Positions 35,477 to 44,518 of a stretch of 64,000 nucleotides of DNA are shown here, one piece after another. The DNA is from Afipia massiliensis (GTDB lineage: Bacteria; Pseudomonadota; Alphaproteobacteria; Rhizobiales; Xanthobacteraceae): the NCBI RefSeq assembly GCF_001006325.2, contig NZ_LBIA02000001.1:1427501-1491500 (forward strand). Reading direction: 5' to 3'. Position numbers and translations under genes: made by a program. Within the stretch, counting starts at the first letter, position 1. Each line of letters opens with the position of its first letter. The notes beneath the pieces were generated by a model, which was not told the origin of the DNA, did not search any database, and was given only the letters and a program-made list of their open reading frames with translations.

Positions 35477-37303
35477 ATGGCATCGAATGGCCAGAGCGCG
35501 CCGGCCGCGAACGGCAGTGCTGCCTACGCAATTGAAGACCACACCTATGACGTGATCGTCGTCGGCGCCGGCGGCGCGGGTCTGCGCGCGGTGGTCGGCT
35601 GCTCGGAAGCGGGCCTGCGCACGGCCTGCATCACCAAGGTTTTCCCGACACGTTCGCACACGGTCGCGGCGCAGGGCGGCATCTCCGCCTCGCTCGGCAA
35701 CATGCACAAGGACGACTGGCGCTGGCACATGTACGACACCGTGAAGGGGTCGGACTGGCTCGGCGATCAGGACTCGATCGAATACATGGTGCGCAACGCA
35801 CCGGAGGCGGTCTACGAACTCGAACATTGGGGCGTGCCGTTCTCGCGCACGGAAGACGGCAAGATCTACCAGCGCCCGTTCGGCGGCATGACCATGGACT
35901 ACGGCAAGGGCCAGGCGCAGCGCACCTGCGCCGCCGCCGACCGTACCGGCCACGCCATGCTGCACACCATGTACGGCCAGGCGCTGCGCCATCAGGCTGA
36001 GTTCTTCATCGAATTCTTCGCCATCGACCTGATCATGGACGATCAGGGCGTCTGCCGCGGCGTGATCGCGCTCAAGCTCGACGACGGCACGATCCATCGC
36101 TTCCGTGCCCAGACCACAATTTTGGCCACCGGCGGCTACGGCCGCGCCTATGCTTCGTGCACCTCGGCGCACACCTGCACCGGCGACGGCGGCGCCATGG
36201 CGCTGCGCGCCGGCCTGCCGTTGCAGGACATGGAGTTCGTCCAGTTCCATCCGACCGGCATTTACGGCTCGGGCTGCCTTGTCACCGAAGGCGCGCGCGG
36301 CGAAGGCGGCTATCTCGTCAATTCGGAAGGCGAGCGCTTCATGGAGCGCTATGCGCCGTCGGCGAAGGATCTCGCATCACGCGACGTGGTTTCGCGCGCG
36401 ATGACCATCGAAATCCGCGAGGGCCGCGGCGTCGGCAAGAAGAAGGATCACATCTACCTTCATCTCGATCACCTCGATCCGAAGATCCTGCACGAACGCC
36501 TGCCGGGCATTTCGGAATCGGCGCGGATTTTCGCCGGCGTCGACGTGACCCGCGAACCGATCCCGATGATCCCGACCGTGCACTACAACATGGGCGGCAT
36601 CCCGACCAATTTCCACGGCGAAGTCGTCACCAAGAAGGACGGCGATGACAACGCGGTGGTGCCAGGCCTGATGGCGGTCGGCGAAGCCGCCTGCGTGTCG
36701 GTGCACGGCGCCAACCGTCTCGGCTCGAACTCGCTGATCGATCTCGTGGTGTTCGGCCGCGCCGCGGCGCTGCGCTGCGCCGAGAAGCTCACCCCCAATG
36801 CCACACAGCCGGACCTGCCCGCCGGTTCCTCGGATCTCGCGCTCGGACGCCTCGATCATTTCCGCCATGCCTCGGGCGGCACGCCGACCGCGAAGCTGCG
36901 CGAGAACATGCAGCAGGTGATGCAGAACAACTGCGCGGTGTTCCGCACCGGCGACGTTCTGAAGGAGGGCCAGGAGCTGATCCACAAGGTTTATGGCGGC
37001 ATCGGCGACATCGGCGTGTCCGACCGTTCGCTGGTGTGGAATTCGGATCTCGTCGAGACCCTCGAATACGACAACCTGATTTCTCAGGCCGTGGTGACGA
37101 TGGACTCGGCGGCGAACCGCACCGAGAGCCGCGGCGCCCATGCCCGCGAGGATTTCGCGGATCGCGACGACAAGAACTGGATGAAGCACACGCTGTCGTG
37201 GATCGACGACAAGGGCAACTCGACCATCGATTACCGCCCGGTGCACGACTACACGATGACCAACGACGTTCAGTACATTCCGCCGAAAGCGCGCGTTTAC
37301 TGA
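35477..37303 (+). CDS. sdhA: Succinate dehydrogenase flavoprotein subunit
   Basis: Oxidises succinate to fumarate on a covalently bound FAD. The 608-residue protein has the FAD-binding GAGGAG at 30-35, the histidine that carries FAD at H61 ([10 protein letters not shown]), the substrate segment [12 protein letters not shown] and [16 protein letters not shown]. The ATG at 35477 (8 bases after GGGAG) is preferred over a TTG one codon earlier. It follows sdhD by three bases. A palindromic repeat separates it from sdhB. Confidence 0.98.
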   Translation: MASNGQSAPAANGSAAYAIEDHTYDVIVVGAGGAGLRAVVGCSEAGLRTACITKVFPTRSHTVAAQGGISASLGNMHKDDWRWHMYDTVKGSDWLGDQDSIEYMVRNAPEAVYELEHWGVPFSRTEDGKIYQRPFGGMTMDYGKGQAQRTCAAADRTGHAMLHTMYGQALRHQAEFFIEFFAIDLIMDDQGVCRGVIALKLDDGTIHRFRAQTTILATGGYGRAYASCTSAHTCTGDGGAMALRAGLPLQDMEFVQFHPTGIYGSGCLVTEGARGEGGYLVNSEGERFMERYAPSAKDLASRDVVSRAMTIEIREGRGVGKKKDHIYLHLDHLDPKILHERLPGISESARIFAGVDVTREPIPMIPTVHYNMGGIPTNFHGEVVTKKDGDDNAVVPGLMAVGEAACVSVHGANRLGSNSLIDLVVFGRAAALRCAEKLTPNATQPDLPAGSSDLALGRLDHFRHASGGTPTAKLRENMQQVMQNNCAVFRTGDVLKEGQELIHKVYGGIGDIGVSDRSLVWNSDLVETLEYDNLISQAVVTMDSAANRTESRGAHAREDFADRDDKNWMKHTLSWIDDKGNSTIDYRPVHDYTMTNDVQYIPPKARVY

Positions 37304-37313
37304 GTCATTGAAT

Positions 37314-37384
37314 CGTCATGCGCGGGCTCGACCCGCGCATCCATCCTTAAATGATGGATTGCCGGGTCAAGCCCGGCAATGACA
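37314..37384. repeat. Palindromic repeat between sdhA and sdhB, type E
   Basis: Left arm cgtcatgcgcgggctcgacc with its own partner, a central ccatcc-ttaa-atgg segment, and right arm gccgggtcaagcccggcaatgac form a double hairpin. Within the sdh message it would be transcribed between two coding regions. It is related to type A but distinct in core sequence. Confidence 0.88.
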
Positions 37385-37418
37385 GAATGAAAATGGATGA
37401 CGGACAAAGGCAAAGCCG

Positions 37419-38201
37419 ATGGTTCAATTCACACTGCCGAAGAACTCCACCATTTCTGGCGGCAAGGAATGGCCGAAGCCGGCCGGCGCGACCGAACTGC
37501 GCGAGTTCAAGGTTTATCGCTGGAATCCGGACGACGGCAAAAACCCCGGCATCGACACCTATTATGTGAACACCCACGATTGCGGGCCGATGATTCTCGA
37601 CGCCCTGATCTGGATCAAGAACAACGTCGATCCGACGCTGACCTTTCGCCGCTCCTGCCGCGAAGGCGTCTGCGGCTCCTGCGCCATGAACATCGACGGC
37701 GAAAACACGCTGGCCTGCACCCGCGCGATGGACGAGGTCGAGGCCGGCCCGATCAAGGTCAATCCGCTGCCGCATCAGCCGGTGGTGAAGGATCTCGTGC
37801 CAGATCTCACAAATTTCTATGCGCAGTACGCCTCGATCGAGCCGTGGCTGCACACCACCAGCCCCACGCCGCAGAAGGAATGGAAGCAGTCTCCGGAAGA
37901 CCGCGCCAAGCTCGACGGTCTCTATGAGTGCATCCTGTGCGCCTGCTGCTCGACCTCGTGCCCGAGCTACTGGTGGAATTCTGACCGCTTCCTCGGCCCG
38001 GCCGCACTTCTGGCCGCCGACCGCTGGGTGAAAGACTCGCGCGACGAGGCCACCGGCGAACGGCTCGACAATCTGGAAGATCCGTTCCGGCTCTATCGCT
38101 GCCACACCATCATGAACTGCGCCAAAGCCTGCCCGAAGGGTCTCAACCCGTCGGAAGCCATCGCCGACCTCAAGCTGAAGATGGTCGAACGGCAGGTTTA
38201 A
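37419..38201 (+). CDS. sdhB: Succinate dehydrogenase iron-sulfur subunit
   Basis: Transfers electrons from SdhA through three clusters to the quinone site. Ligands are visible: [2Fe-2S] C80, C85, C88 and C100; the [4Fe-4S]/[3Fe-4S] cysteines C171, C174, C177, C181, C228, C234 and C238. The 260-residue length and the end (KMVERQV) are typical. It is last in the sdhCDAB cluster but lies 115 bases after sdhA because of the inserted repeat, so its expression may be partly separate. Confidence 0.98.
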   Translation: MVQFTLPKNSTISGGKEWPKPAGATELREFKVYRWNPDDGKNPGIDTYYVNTHDCGPMILDALIWIKNNVDPTLTFRRSCREGVCGSCAMNIDGENTLACTRAMDEVEAGPIKVNPLPHQPVVKDLVPDLTNFYAQYASIEPWLHTTSPTPQKEWKQSPEDRAKLDGLYECILCACCSTSCPSYWWNSDRFLGPAALLAADRWVKDSRDEATGERLDNLEDPFRLYRCHTIMNCAKACPKGLNPSEAIADLKLKMVERQV

Positions 38202-38236
38202 GGTTGCTTCCGTTAAGTGCCATTCGATTTGCTCTT

Positions 38237-38326
38237 CGTCATGGCCGGGCTTGTCCCGGCCATCCACGTTTTTGACGGGCTTCCGAAGGCAAGACGTAGA
38301 TGCCCGGGACAAGCCCGGGCATGACG
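38237..38326. repeat. Palindromic intergenic repeat, type A
   Basis: Arms cgtcatggccgggcttgtcc and ggacaagcccgggcatgacg flank catccacgtt / gacgtagatg. It lies 35 bases after sdhB. Its right edge is about 45 bases from the surviving part of a truncated adenylate-cyclase reading frame. Confidence 0.92.
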
Positions 38327-38370
38327 ACTGTAGGTTCGCCGGTCGCTCAGATCAAAATCCGTCGACGTCG

Positions 38371-38577
38371 ATCGTGGTGGGTCCGGCGGTCAACGAAGTC
38401 AGCCGCATCGCCTCGATGTGCCGCTCCGTCGAGCGCGAGCTTCTGGTGTCCTCGGCGTTTCTCGCCGGGATCAATGCGCCCGGAAGCGCACATTTCGTCT
38501 CAACCGGGCGTTACGCGCTGCGCGGGATCGGGCGGGCGGAGGAACTGTACACGCTCGATCCTGAAATCAGGGCCGAT
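38371..38577 (+). pseudogene. Adenylate/guanylate cyclase, C-terminal relic
   Basis: The reading IVVGPAVNEVSRIASMCRSV ... RYALRGIGRAEELYTLDPE matches, from memory, the final 65 or so residues of class III cyclases common in Bradyrhizobium. There the catalytic domain ends with a VVGPAVNE segment and a terminal GRYALRG...ELFTLDP strand. Everything upstream that would hold the metal and base-binding residues is missing. The region before it is a palindromic repeat. The frame stays open into the FkbM gene, which makes an apparent fusion. It cannot be catalytically active. Confidence 0.7.
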
Positions 38578-38670
38578 GGGCAGGCCCCGCCAACCGGTTC
38601 GAGCAGTATCTGCAAGCTCGCAACCGCTGAGCCCTTGAAACATCGCGGCTGCTGCGCGATGACTTGCGCC

Positions 38671-39474
38671 ATGAACGACAATCAAAAGCCATTCGGCAGC
38701 TACGCTCCCAATGCCTTGCAGCGTGTGGTGATCGCCGCCGCGCACGGCTCCGGCCTCAAGCGCGGAGCGTTCCGGCCATGGCTGTCGCGGTTGGTTCATC
38801 TGTTTGGCTCCGGCCCGATCGACGCCACCTACCAGGGCGCGTCGTTCCGCCTGCACCACCTCGCCAGCGGGACCGAGCGCGGCGCGCTGTTCAACCCCGA
38901 TTACAATCTGCCCGAGCTGGATTTTTTGCGCGAGCACGCGCCGCGCGGCGGCACCTTTGTCGATGTCGGCGCCAACGTCGGCACCTATGCGGTGTCACTG
39001 GCAAAGCATGTGGGCGAGAGAGGCCGCGTCATCGCCATCGAGCCGCATCCGGTGTCGAGCGCGCGGCTCGCCTTCAACGCCCGCGCCTCGCAACTGGGAA
39101 ATCTTTCGCTGGTGGTCGCCGCGGCAGGCGACACTGAAGGCGAACTGATGATCGAGACCGACGGTGGCAATCTGGGCGCCAGCCACATTTCAGAGACCGG
39201 CGGCACCAAGGTGGCCGCGCACCGGCTGCTGACGATCCTGCGCGATGCCGGAATAACGCGCGTCGATGCGCTCAAGATCGACGTCGAGGGTTATGAAGAC
39301 CGCGTGCTGACGCCGTTCTTCCGTGAAGCGCCGGAGTCATTATGGCCGCGCGCTATCGCCATCGAGCATCTGGAACGAAAGGCATGGCTGCACGACTGCA
39401 TCAAGGACATGGTCGGCCTCGGCTACGGCATCGCGGGAAAGACCCGCAGCAACACGCTGCTGGTGCGAAGGTAA
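38671..39474 (+). CDS. FkbM-family methyltransferase
   Basis: SAM-dependent methyltransferase. The 267-residue product from the ATG at 38671 has the SAM motif GGTFVDVGANVGTYAVSLAK, IAIEPHPVSSARL (motif II) and DALKIDVEGYEDRVL, characteristic of the FkbM family. Members methylate sugar or polyketide hydroxyls. The frame is open far upstream through a cyclase relic, so the true start is uncertain; an ATG 12 bases earlier is also possible. There are no glycan genes around it to suggest a substrate. Confidence 0.87.
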   Translation: MNDNQKPFGSYAPNALQRVVIAAAHGSGLKRGAFRPWLSRLVHLFGSGPIDATYQGASFRLHHLASGTERGALFNPDYNLPELDFLREHAPRGGTFVDVGANVGTYAVSLAKHVGERGRVIAIEPHPVSSARLAFNARASQLGNLSLVVAAAGDTEGELMIETDGGNLGASHISETGGTKVAAHRLLTILRDAGITRVDALKIDVEGYEDRVLTPFFREAPESLWPRAIAIEHLERKAWLHDCIKDMVGLGYGIAGKTRSNTLLVRR

Positions 39475-39486
39475 GCGATTATCCAT

Positions 39487-39568
39487 CGTCATTGCGAGGA
39501 GCTCTTGCGACGAAGCAATCCAGTTCTTTCTTGCCGCTCTGGATTGCTTCGCTCCGCTCGCAATGACG
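39487..39568. repeat. Palindromic intergenic repeat, type B
   Basis: Arms cgtcattgcgaggagctctt and the matching ccgctcgcaatgacg, with cgaagcaatccag / ctggattgcttcg inside. It fills the gap between the FkbM and VOC genes. Confidence 0.92.
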
Positions 39569-39585
39569 GAGCCAAGGAGTCTTGC

Positions 39586-39975
39586 ATGATCGATCACATG
39601 GGTTTTGCGGTCTCCGACTACGAACGCGCGAAGACTTTTTACGCCAAAGTGCTTGCACCGCTCGGCTACGAGCTGATCATGGAAGTCCCCGCCGCCGTTA
39701 ATCCCAGCGGCGCGCCCGCGGCCGGCTTCGGCGAGAACGGCAAGCCGGATTTCTGGATCGGCGGGGAAGGCAAGCTCGCGTATCCGCTGCATGTTGCGGT
39801 CGTTGCAAAAACCCGCGAAGCAGTCGACGCATTCTACAAAGCCGCGATGGCGGCAGGCGCGCGCGACAACGGCGCGCCGGGGATACGTCCGCACTATCAC
39901 GCGAATTATTACGGCGCGTTTGTGCTCGATCACGACGGCCACAACATCGAGGCCGTCTGTCACGCGCCGGGGTAA
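39586..39975 (+). CDS. VOC-family glyoxalase/dioxygenase-like protein
   Basis: The 129-residue protein starts at 39586, 7 bases after AAGGAG. MIDHMGFAVSDYERAKTFYA, the VAVVAKTREAVDAFYKAA segment and the terminal FVLDHDGHNIEAVCH are the usual VOC pattern, with a His near the start and a Glu near the end as candidate metal ligands. The substrate is unknown. Confidence 0.9.
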   Translation: MIDHMGFAVSDYERAKTFYAKVLAPLGYELIMEVPAAVNPSGAPAAGFGENGKPDFWIGGEGKLAYPLHVAVVAKTREAVDAFYKAAMAAGARDNGAPGIRPHYHANYYGAFVLDHDGHNIEAVCHAPG

Positions 39976-40017
39976 TTGGGCGCGTTTCACGATATCAATT
40001 GAACAAGATTTCCACTC

Positions 40018-40093
40018 CCGTTCGCCCCCGCGAAGGCGGGGATCCACAGTCTTTTTGAAAACTGGATTCCCGCTTGCGCGGGAATGAGCGGAG
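40018..40093. repeat. Palindromic intergenic repeat, type C
   Basis: Arms ccgttcgcccccgcgaaggc and the matching cgcttgcgcgggaatgagcgg. It lies between the convergent VOC and MAPEG genes. Confidence 0.88.
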
Positions 40094-40121
40094 AGACGAA
40101 TCTTGATCCGATTGGCCCGCT

Positions 40122-40499
40122 CTACTTGAACGCCGGCAATACGAAGATCGCGACACCGACCGCCATGGCCGCGGCAAACACCAGCGAGCGCGCGGTCGGC
40201 TGGTTGAAGATGTACAGCAGCGCGTGAGCGATCCTCAGCACGATGTAGAGCACCGCGAGCAGGTTCACCGTGTAAAGCGGCGCGCCCATGGTGAGCGCGA
40301 TCACCACCGCGACCGCGAAGAACGGAAACGTTTCGAGCGCATTCTGGTGCGCGGCATAGGCCCGCCGGTTTTTCGGCGGCAGGTTGTCGTAATCCTCGCG
40401 CGGATACCGGTTGTCGCTGGCGACACCGAGCTTGGCGTATTTGCCCAGCACATAAGGCAACAGCGCGGCGATCAGGACGCACCAGTAGGCGAGCGGCAT
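40122..40499 (-). CDS. MAPEG-family membrane protein
   Basis: The 125-residue protein has four predicted helices and the MAPEG signature AYAAHQNALETFPFFAVAVV with the typical N-terminal block YWCVLIAALLPYVLGKYAKL. The ATG at 40499 follows AGGGGG and gives the family-standard length; the open frame upstream is spurious. Eukaryotic relatives are microsomal glutathione transferases; the bacterial role is mostly unknown. Confidence 0.9.
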   Translation of the reverse strand: MPLAYWCVLIAALLPYVLGKYAKLGVASDNRYPREDYDNLPPKNRRAYAAHQNALETFPFFAVAVVIALTMGAPLYTVNLLAVLYIVLRIAHALLYIFNQPTARSLVFAAAMAVGVAIFVLPAFK

Positions 40500-40690
40500 C
40501 GGATATTCCCCCTCATGATCTGCTGTTGCTATCTCCGTGGCTTGCCGCCTCGCTGTCAATATCGGGAAATCGGCGATATCCGCGCCGCTCGCAGCGGAAC
40601 ATAGTTTTCCTCCGTTCGTTGCCTCTGCTGGAGACCGATGACCGACCGATTCTTGGAGATCAGGATGGCGGGAAACCGAAAGGCCGCGAT

Positions 40691-40948
40691 GTGACAGCGA
40701 ATCTCGATGTGACGAAGCGCGCGCAAATTCCCGATGAGCCGCAGGAGATCCCACCGCCGGCGACGCCCGGGAATCCCACCGAGCCGCCGCAGGAAAGTCC
40801 GCCGGGCAATCCGCGGCCCGAAGTGCCGCCGCCGATGCACGATCCGGTGGAGCCGGACTCGCCGCGCGAGCTTCCCCCGAACGCGCCCGATGAATTGCCG
40901 GGACGCGGCCCGCGCACGCCGCCCGTCGAGACCCCTGATCGAAAATGA
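40691..40948 (+). CDS. Pro/Glu-rich small protein
   Basis: From the GTG at 40691 the product has 85 residues. It begins VTANLDVTKRAQIPDEPQEI and continues as repeated Pro-rich units (PPGNP, EPP, PPP, ELPP) to the end. No hydrophobic segment or cysteine is present, so it is probably a disordered cytoplasmic protein. I recall comparable short Pro-rich proteins in Bradyrhizobium. The start is uncertain and an upstream in-frame ATG at 40526 is less likely. Confidence 0.5.
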   Translation: MTANLDVTKRAQIPDEPQEIPPPATPGNPTEPPQESPPGNPRPEVPPPMHDPVEPDSPRELPPNAPDELPGRGPRTPPVETPDRK

Positions 40949-41185
40949 GTTCTGGTGCAACGCAACTATGCTTGGCACGATGAGAGTATTGCGACGCTTC
41001 TGCGCGTCGTATCTTAACGTACATTCATTCTGGACGCGGCGATTCGCCGTGTTGCGCGAAATAGTTGATCCCGTTTTGGCTTCGCCACATTACCGCCTAA
41101 TCACTATCCACTGATCGCAGTTCACTTCGTTGCGACGGGCGACAGCTTTCCGGCTGCTTCACTTTCTTCTCACCCCAGAGGCCCC

Positions 41186-43237
41186 ATGAAGAACATTCGA
41201 CTCCTTCTGTTGACGACGACTGCGATCGCTGCCGTTCAGCTCGCGCAGCTTCCGGCTCACGCCGAGACATCGTCGATCGTCGTCGCACAGGCCGCAGCAC
41301 CTGCGGACCCGAACGCACCGAAGGCTCCGCCGAAGGCAGCTCCACCGGCGCCTCCGAAGGCCGCCCCTGCGCCACCGCCTGCACCGCCGAGGGCTGCGCC
41401 GCCGCCACCCGCACCGCCGAAGGCTGCTCCTCCTCCACCGCCTCCGCCGCGCGCTGCACCTCCGCCGCCACCGGCACCTCCAAAGGCTGCCCCTCCGCCT
41501 CCGCCGGCAGCACCGAAGGCCGCGCCGCCGCCTGCGCCTCCAAGGGCCGCACCACCTCCGCCACCCGCGCCACCGAAGGCTGCTCCGCCGCCACCGCCAG
41601 CGCCTCCGAAGGCTGCGCCTCCACCGCCACCAGCAGCGGCACCCAAGGCTGCCCCTCCGCCACCTGCGGCAGCTCCGAAGGCTGCACCCGCGCCGACGAC
41701 TGCACCTCCACCGCCTCCGGCTGCACGCCCGGCACCGCCGACTCCGGCAGCACCAGGCGCAGCACCCGCGCCATCGGGCGCGACACCGCCTGCCGCACCA
41801 TCGACGGCGCCTGCACCTCAGCGTCCACCGGGCGCGCCTCCGGTTGCGCCCGGCGTGCGTGACGTGACGCCGCAGCGTCCTGACGGCGCGCGCCCGCCAG
41901 CACCCAACGGCGCTGCGCCGACGCCGGCACCCACGACGCCACCCGCTGCAACGACGCCTGCAACACCTCCGGCGACTCCCGGCGCGACACCTCCCGCAAC
42001 ACCGGGTGCAACGCCGCCAGCAACTCCGGGGGCAACTCCACCTGCAACGCCGGGAGCCACACCGGGCCAGCCGCCCGCTCCGGGACAACCGGGATCAGGC
42101 GACCGCCGCGGTCAGCGTCAGGGTCCGCCGCCGGGTCTTCCCGCCGGTACGCCGGTCTCGCCCGTGACGGCTCCGGTGGCCACGCCGCTGCCGCCCGCGC
42201 CTGCTGCGGTTCAGGCAACTCCGGGCGCACTCAAGCCGATCGCGCCGACGGCCGCTCCGGGCAGCGGACGGCGGATGGACGATTTCCGCTCGGAGCGCCG
42301 CCAGACTCAGGAGGGCGGACGAACGGTCTTCCGTGAACCCGGCCGCGTGATCATTCAGGATCCGAACGGCCAATCGTTCGTCCGTCACAACGAAGTCGAT
42401 CGCTTCCGTTACGGCGCACGCGACGTTCGCGTGACCCGCGACGGCAACGACACCCGAACCGTCGTGGTGCGGCCCGACGGCACGCAGATCATCACGGTCA
42501 ACGACCGCGACGGCCGGTTGCTCCGGCGCATCCGCCGTGACGACCGCGGCCGCGAGGTGATCATCATCGACAACAGACCTCGCGGAGGACCCGGCTTCGG
42601 TGCCGGCCTGGCCGCCGGTGTGGTCGCCGGCGCCATCGGCGGCTACTTCGTCTCGCTGCCGCCGCCGGTGCTGCGCATTCCGCAAGACCGTTACATCGTC
42701 GAGGCGGAAGATGCGCCGCCTGAACTGCTCTATGAGACCATGATGGCGCCACCGGTCGAGCGCATCGAGCGGCGTTATTCGCTCGATGAAATCCGCTACA
42801 GCCCGTCGGTGCGTCAGCGCATGCCGAGCATCGATCTCGACACCATCAACTTCGAGACCGGGTCGTGGGAAGTCCCGCCGGATCAGGCCGCGAAGCTTCA
42901 GGCGATCGCCGACGGACTCAATCGGGTGATCACTGCCAACCCGCGCACGGTGTTCCTGATCGAGGGCCACACCGACGCGGTCGGCAACGAGGTCGACAAC
43001 CTGTCGCTATCGGATCGCCGCGCCGAATCCGCCGCCACGCTGCTGACCCAGCAGTTCAACGTGCCTGCGGAAAATCTGACGTCGCAGGGCTACGGCGAGC
43101 AGTACCTGAAGGTGCCGACGGATGGAGCGGAGCGGCGCAACCGCCGCGTCACCATCCGCAACATCACGCCGCTGCTGAACGGCGGTCAGGCCTCGCTGCC
43201 ACCGCCGCCTCCGGGCACGGCGCCGCCGCGCCGCTGA
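41186..43237 (+). CDS. OmpA-family protein with long Pro/Ala-rich repeat region
   Basis: The 683-residue exported protein has a signal peptide (cleavage near AHAET, about 27) and a roughly 330-residue low-complexity region (about 36-365) of PPPPAPPKAA-type units, then PATPGATPPATPG units. An Arg/Asp-rich segment (about 366-470) and a Gly/Ala hydrophobic stretch (about 472-490) follow. The C-terminal OmpA peptidoglycan-binding domain (about 555-670) has LIEGHTDAVGNEVDN and LSDRRAESAATLL. The Pro/Ala part could span the periplasm or reach out of the cell; the OmpA domain anchors to the wall. A strong terminator follows. Confidence 0.92.
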   Translation: MKNIRLLLLTTTAIAAVQLAQLPAHAETSSIVVAQAAAPADPNAPKAPPKAAPPAPPKAAPAPPPAPPRAAPPPPAPPKAAPPPPPPPRAAPPPPPAPPKAAPPPPPAAPKAAPPPAPPRAAPPPPPAPPKAAPPPPPAPPKAAPPPPPAAAPKAAPPPPAAAPKAAPAPTTAPPPPPAARPAPPTPAAPGAAPAPSGATPPAAPSTAPAPQRPPGAPPVAPGVRDVTPQRPDGARPPAPNGAAPTPAPTTPPAATTPATPPATPGATPPATPGATPPATPGATPPATPGATPGQPPAPGQPGSGDRRGQRQGPPPGLPAGTPVSPVTAPVATPLPPAPAAVQATPGALKPIAPTAAPGSGRRMDDFRSERRQTQEGGRTVFREPGRVIIQDPNGQSFVRHNEVDRFRYGARDVRVTRDGNDTRTVVVRPDGTQIITVNDRDGRLLRRIRRDDRGREVIIIDNRPRGGPGFGAGLAAGVVAGAIGGYFVSLPPPVLRIPQDRYIVEAEDAPPELLYETMMAPPVERIERRYSLDEIRYSPSVRQRMPSIDLDTINFETGSWEVPPDQAAKLQAIADGLNRVITANPRTVFLIEGHTDAVGNEVDNLSLSDRRAESAATLLTQQFNVPAENLTSQGYGEQYLKVPTDGAERRNRRVTIRNITPLLNGGQASLPPPPPGTAPPRR

Positions 43238-43259
43238 GGCAGAACGTACCCATCACGCG

Positions 43260-43293
43260 AAAACGGCCGGGAGATTTTCCCGGCCGTTTTTTC
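43260..43293 (+). terminator. Intrinsic terminator after the OmpA-like gene
   Basis: Stem aaacggccggga / tcccggccgttt (43261-43272 with 43278-43289), 5-base loop, then a T run. It probably serves both convergent genes because an A run precedes it. Confidence 0.93.
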
Positions 43294-43311
43294 GTTTTCG
43301 ATGTTCGCGGA

Positions 43312-44268
43312 CTAAGCGCTGAGTGCGTGCGGCGGCAGGCAGGCTTCGCAGATCGCCGCGACATGGCGGTGATCGGTGCCGCAGCAGCCGCCGAGAATGC
43401 GCATCGCCGGGAACGCGCGCCGCAGCCTCTGGTAACGCTGCCCGAGATCGAATGGATCGCCCGCATCAAGCGTCGTGGATTCGTCAAGCTCCGCATGACT
43501 CTTGGCCGAGGCATTGGCGCGCACACCATGGATGCGCGTCATCCAGGATTCGCCCGCCTGCAGCGCCTGCTCGAAATGCGCCGGATGCGCGCAGTTGATC
43601 ATGAAGTAAACCGGCGCGTTCTGTGTCTCGCGGTCCACGGTCTCGATGGCGTCGCGCAGCGTCTCGCCCTTGACGAGACGTCCGTCGGTTTCCACCGTGA
43701 ACGAAATCGCACACGGAATCGCATGTGTCCGCGCCGCCCGCGCGATGCCGATGGCCTCGTTGATGGTGTTGAGCGTGAACGCCGTCACCATGTCGGCGCC
43801 GGCTTCGGCGAAGGCCGCGATCTGCGCGCCGTGATAGGCTTCCGCTTCATCGGCATCCATGTTGCCCGCCTTGTAGCCGTCGCCGCGCGGACCGATCGCG
43901 CCGCTGATGACGCAGGGCATTTCTGCGCTCTCCCACTTCGCGCGCAGGCCTTTGAGAAATGCGACGGCGCGGGTGTTGATCGATTTCAGCGACGCAGCAT
44001 CGTAGCCGAGCTTCGCACCCCAGTCAGAATTGGCGCGCCAGGTCGGTGTGTCGAGCACGAAGCCGAGGCCATTGTCGCGCGCGATCGCAAGATAGCTCTC
44101 GTAATATTTCGTCAGCAGCGCCCGGCCCTCCACCGTGTCCAGAAGCACGAACGACGCGAAGTGCGGCAGGTCCACGCCGTCATTGAAAATGAGCGACGTT
44201 TCCATGCCGCCGTCGGTCAGAAAAATGCCGCCACGCTGCTGCGGCAGGTCGTGTCGATATTTGGCCAT
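43312..44268 (-). CDS. Homocysteine S-methyltransferase family protein
   Basis: The 318-residue TIM-barrel methyltransferase of the MmuM/Hcy-binding type has zinc ligands visible as a cysteine in FMINCAHP and the paired cysteines in LGGCCGTDHRH. The N-terminal FLTDGGMETSLIFNDGVDLP is typical. The ATG at 44268 is preceded by GGAG. It transfers a methyl group (from S-methylmethionine or another donor) to homocysteine; no cobalamin domain is present. It is divergent from a TetR gene, which may control it. Confidence 0.9.
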   Translation of the reverse strand: MAKYRHDLPQQRGGIFLTDGGMETSLIFNDGVDLPHFASFVLLDTVEGRALLTKYYESYLAIARDNGLGFVLDTPTWRANSDWGAKLGYDAASLKSINTRAVAFLKGLRAKWESAEMPCVISGAIGPRGDGYKAGNMDADEAEAYHGAQIAAFAEAGADMVTAFTLNTINEAIGIARAARTHAIPCAISFTVETDGRLVKGETLRDAIETVDRETQNAPVYFMINCAHPAHFEQALQAGESWMTRIHGVRANASAKSHAELDESTTLDAGDPFDLGQRYQRLRRAFPAMRILGGCCGTDHRHVAAICEACLPPHALSA

Positions 44269-44398
44269 TGTGTCTGCTCCGAAAAATCCGTGCGGTCGTC
44301 GTGGACACGACGGCTCAGGCATGGTCGCAGTGGTGCCGCAAGATGTCACGGGAGGCTAGAATCCTCGTGGTACGGCTGAAGCAACTGCTGGGAAGTGC

Positions 44399-44419
44399 TA
44401 TAAAATCAACCGCTTGATT
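44399..44419 (+). promoter_or_regulatory. Candidate -10 with overlapping TetR-type palindrome
   Basis: TATAAA (44399-44404) is followed directly by AATCAA-ccgc-TTGATT (44404-44419), a perfect 6-base inverted repeat with a 4-base centre. The layout (operator over the core promoter) fits autorepression by the TetR-type regulator encoded about 100 bases downstream. Confidence 0.5.
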
Positions 44420-44518
44420 GATCCGCCGGACCGCGCGCAGCGGCGCGCGCGCCGAAAACCAGACCGGCGGTGCAGTAATATTTCTTGCTACGACCACGAC
44501 CGATTGCTGGAGGCGCAC

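Noticed and set aside
38251-39474. A 407-residue cyclase-methyltransferase fusion
   Set aside because: The first part is translated repeat DNA and the cyclase piece lacks any catalytic residue; a relic upstream of a normal FkbM gene is simpler.
40122-41024. A 300-residue version of the MAPEG protein
   Set aside because: The added N-terminal part is low-quality sequence, overlaps the Pro-rich gene, and a good ribosome binding site precedes the family-standard start at 40499.
41097-42230. Minus-strand open frames opposite the Pro/Ala repeat region
   Set aside because: They are produced by the repetitive GC-rich codons of the OmpA-like gene; there are no start signals and the composition is not protein-like.
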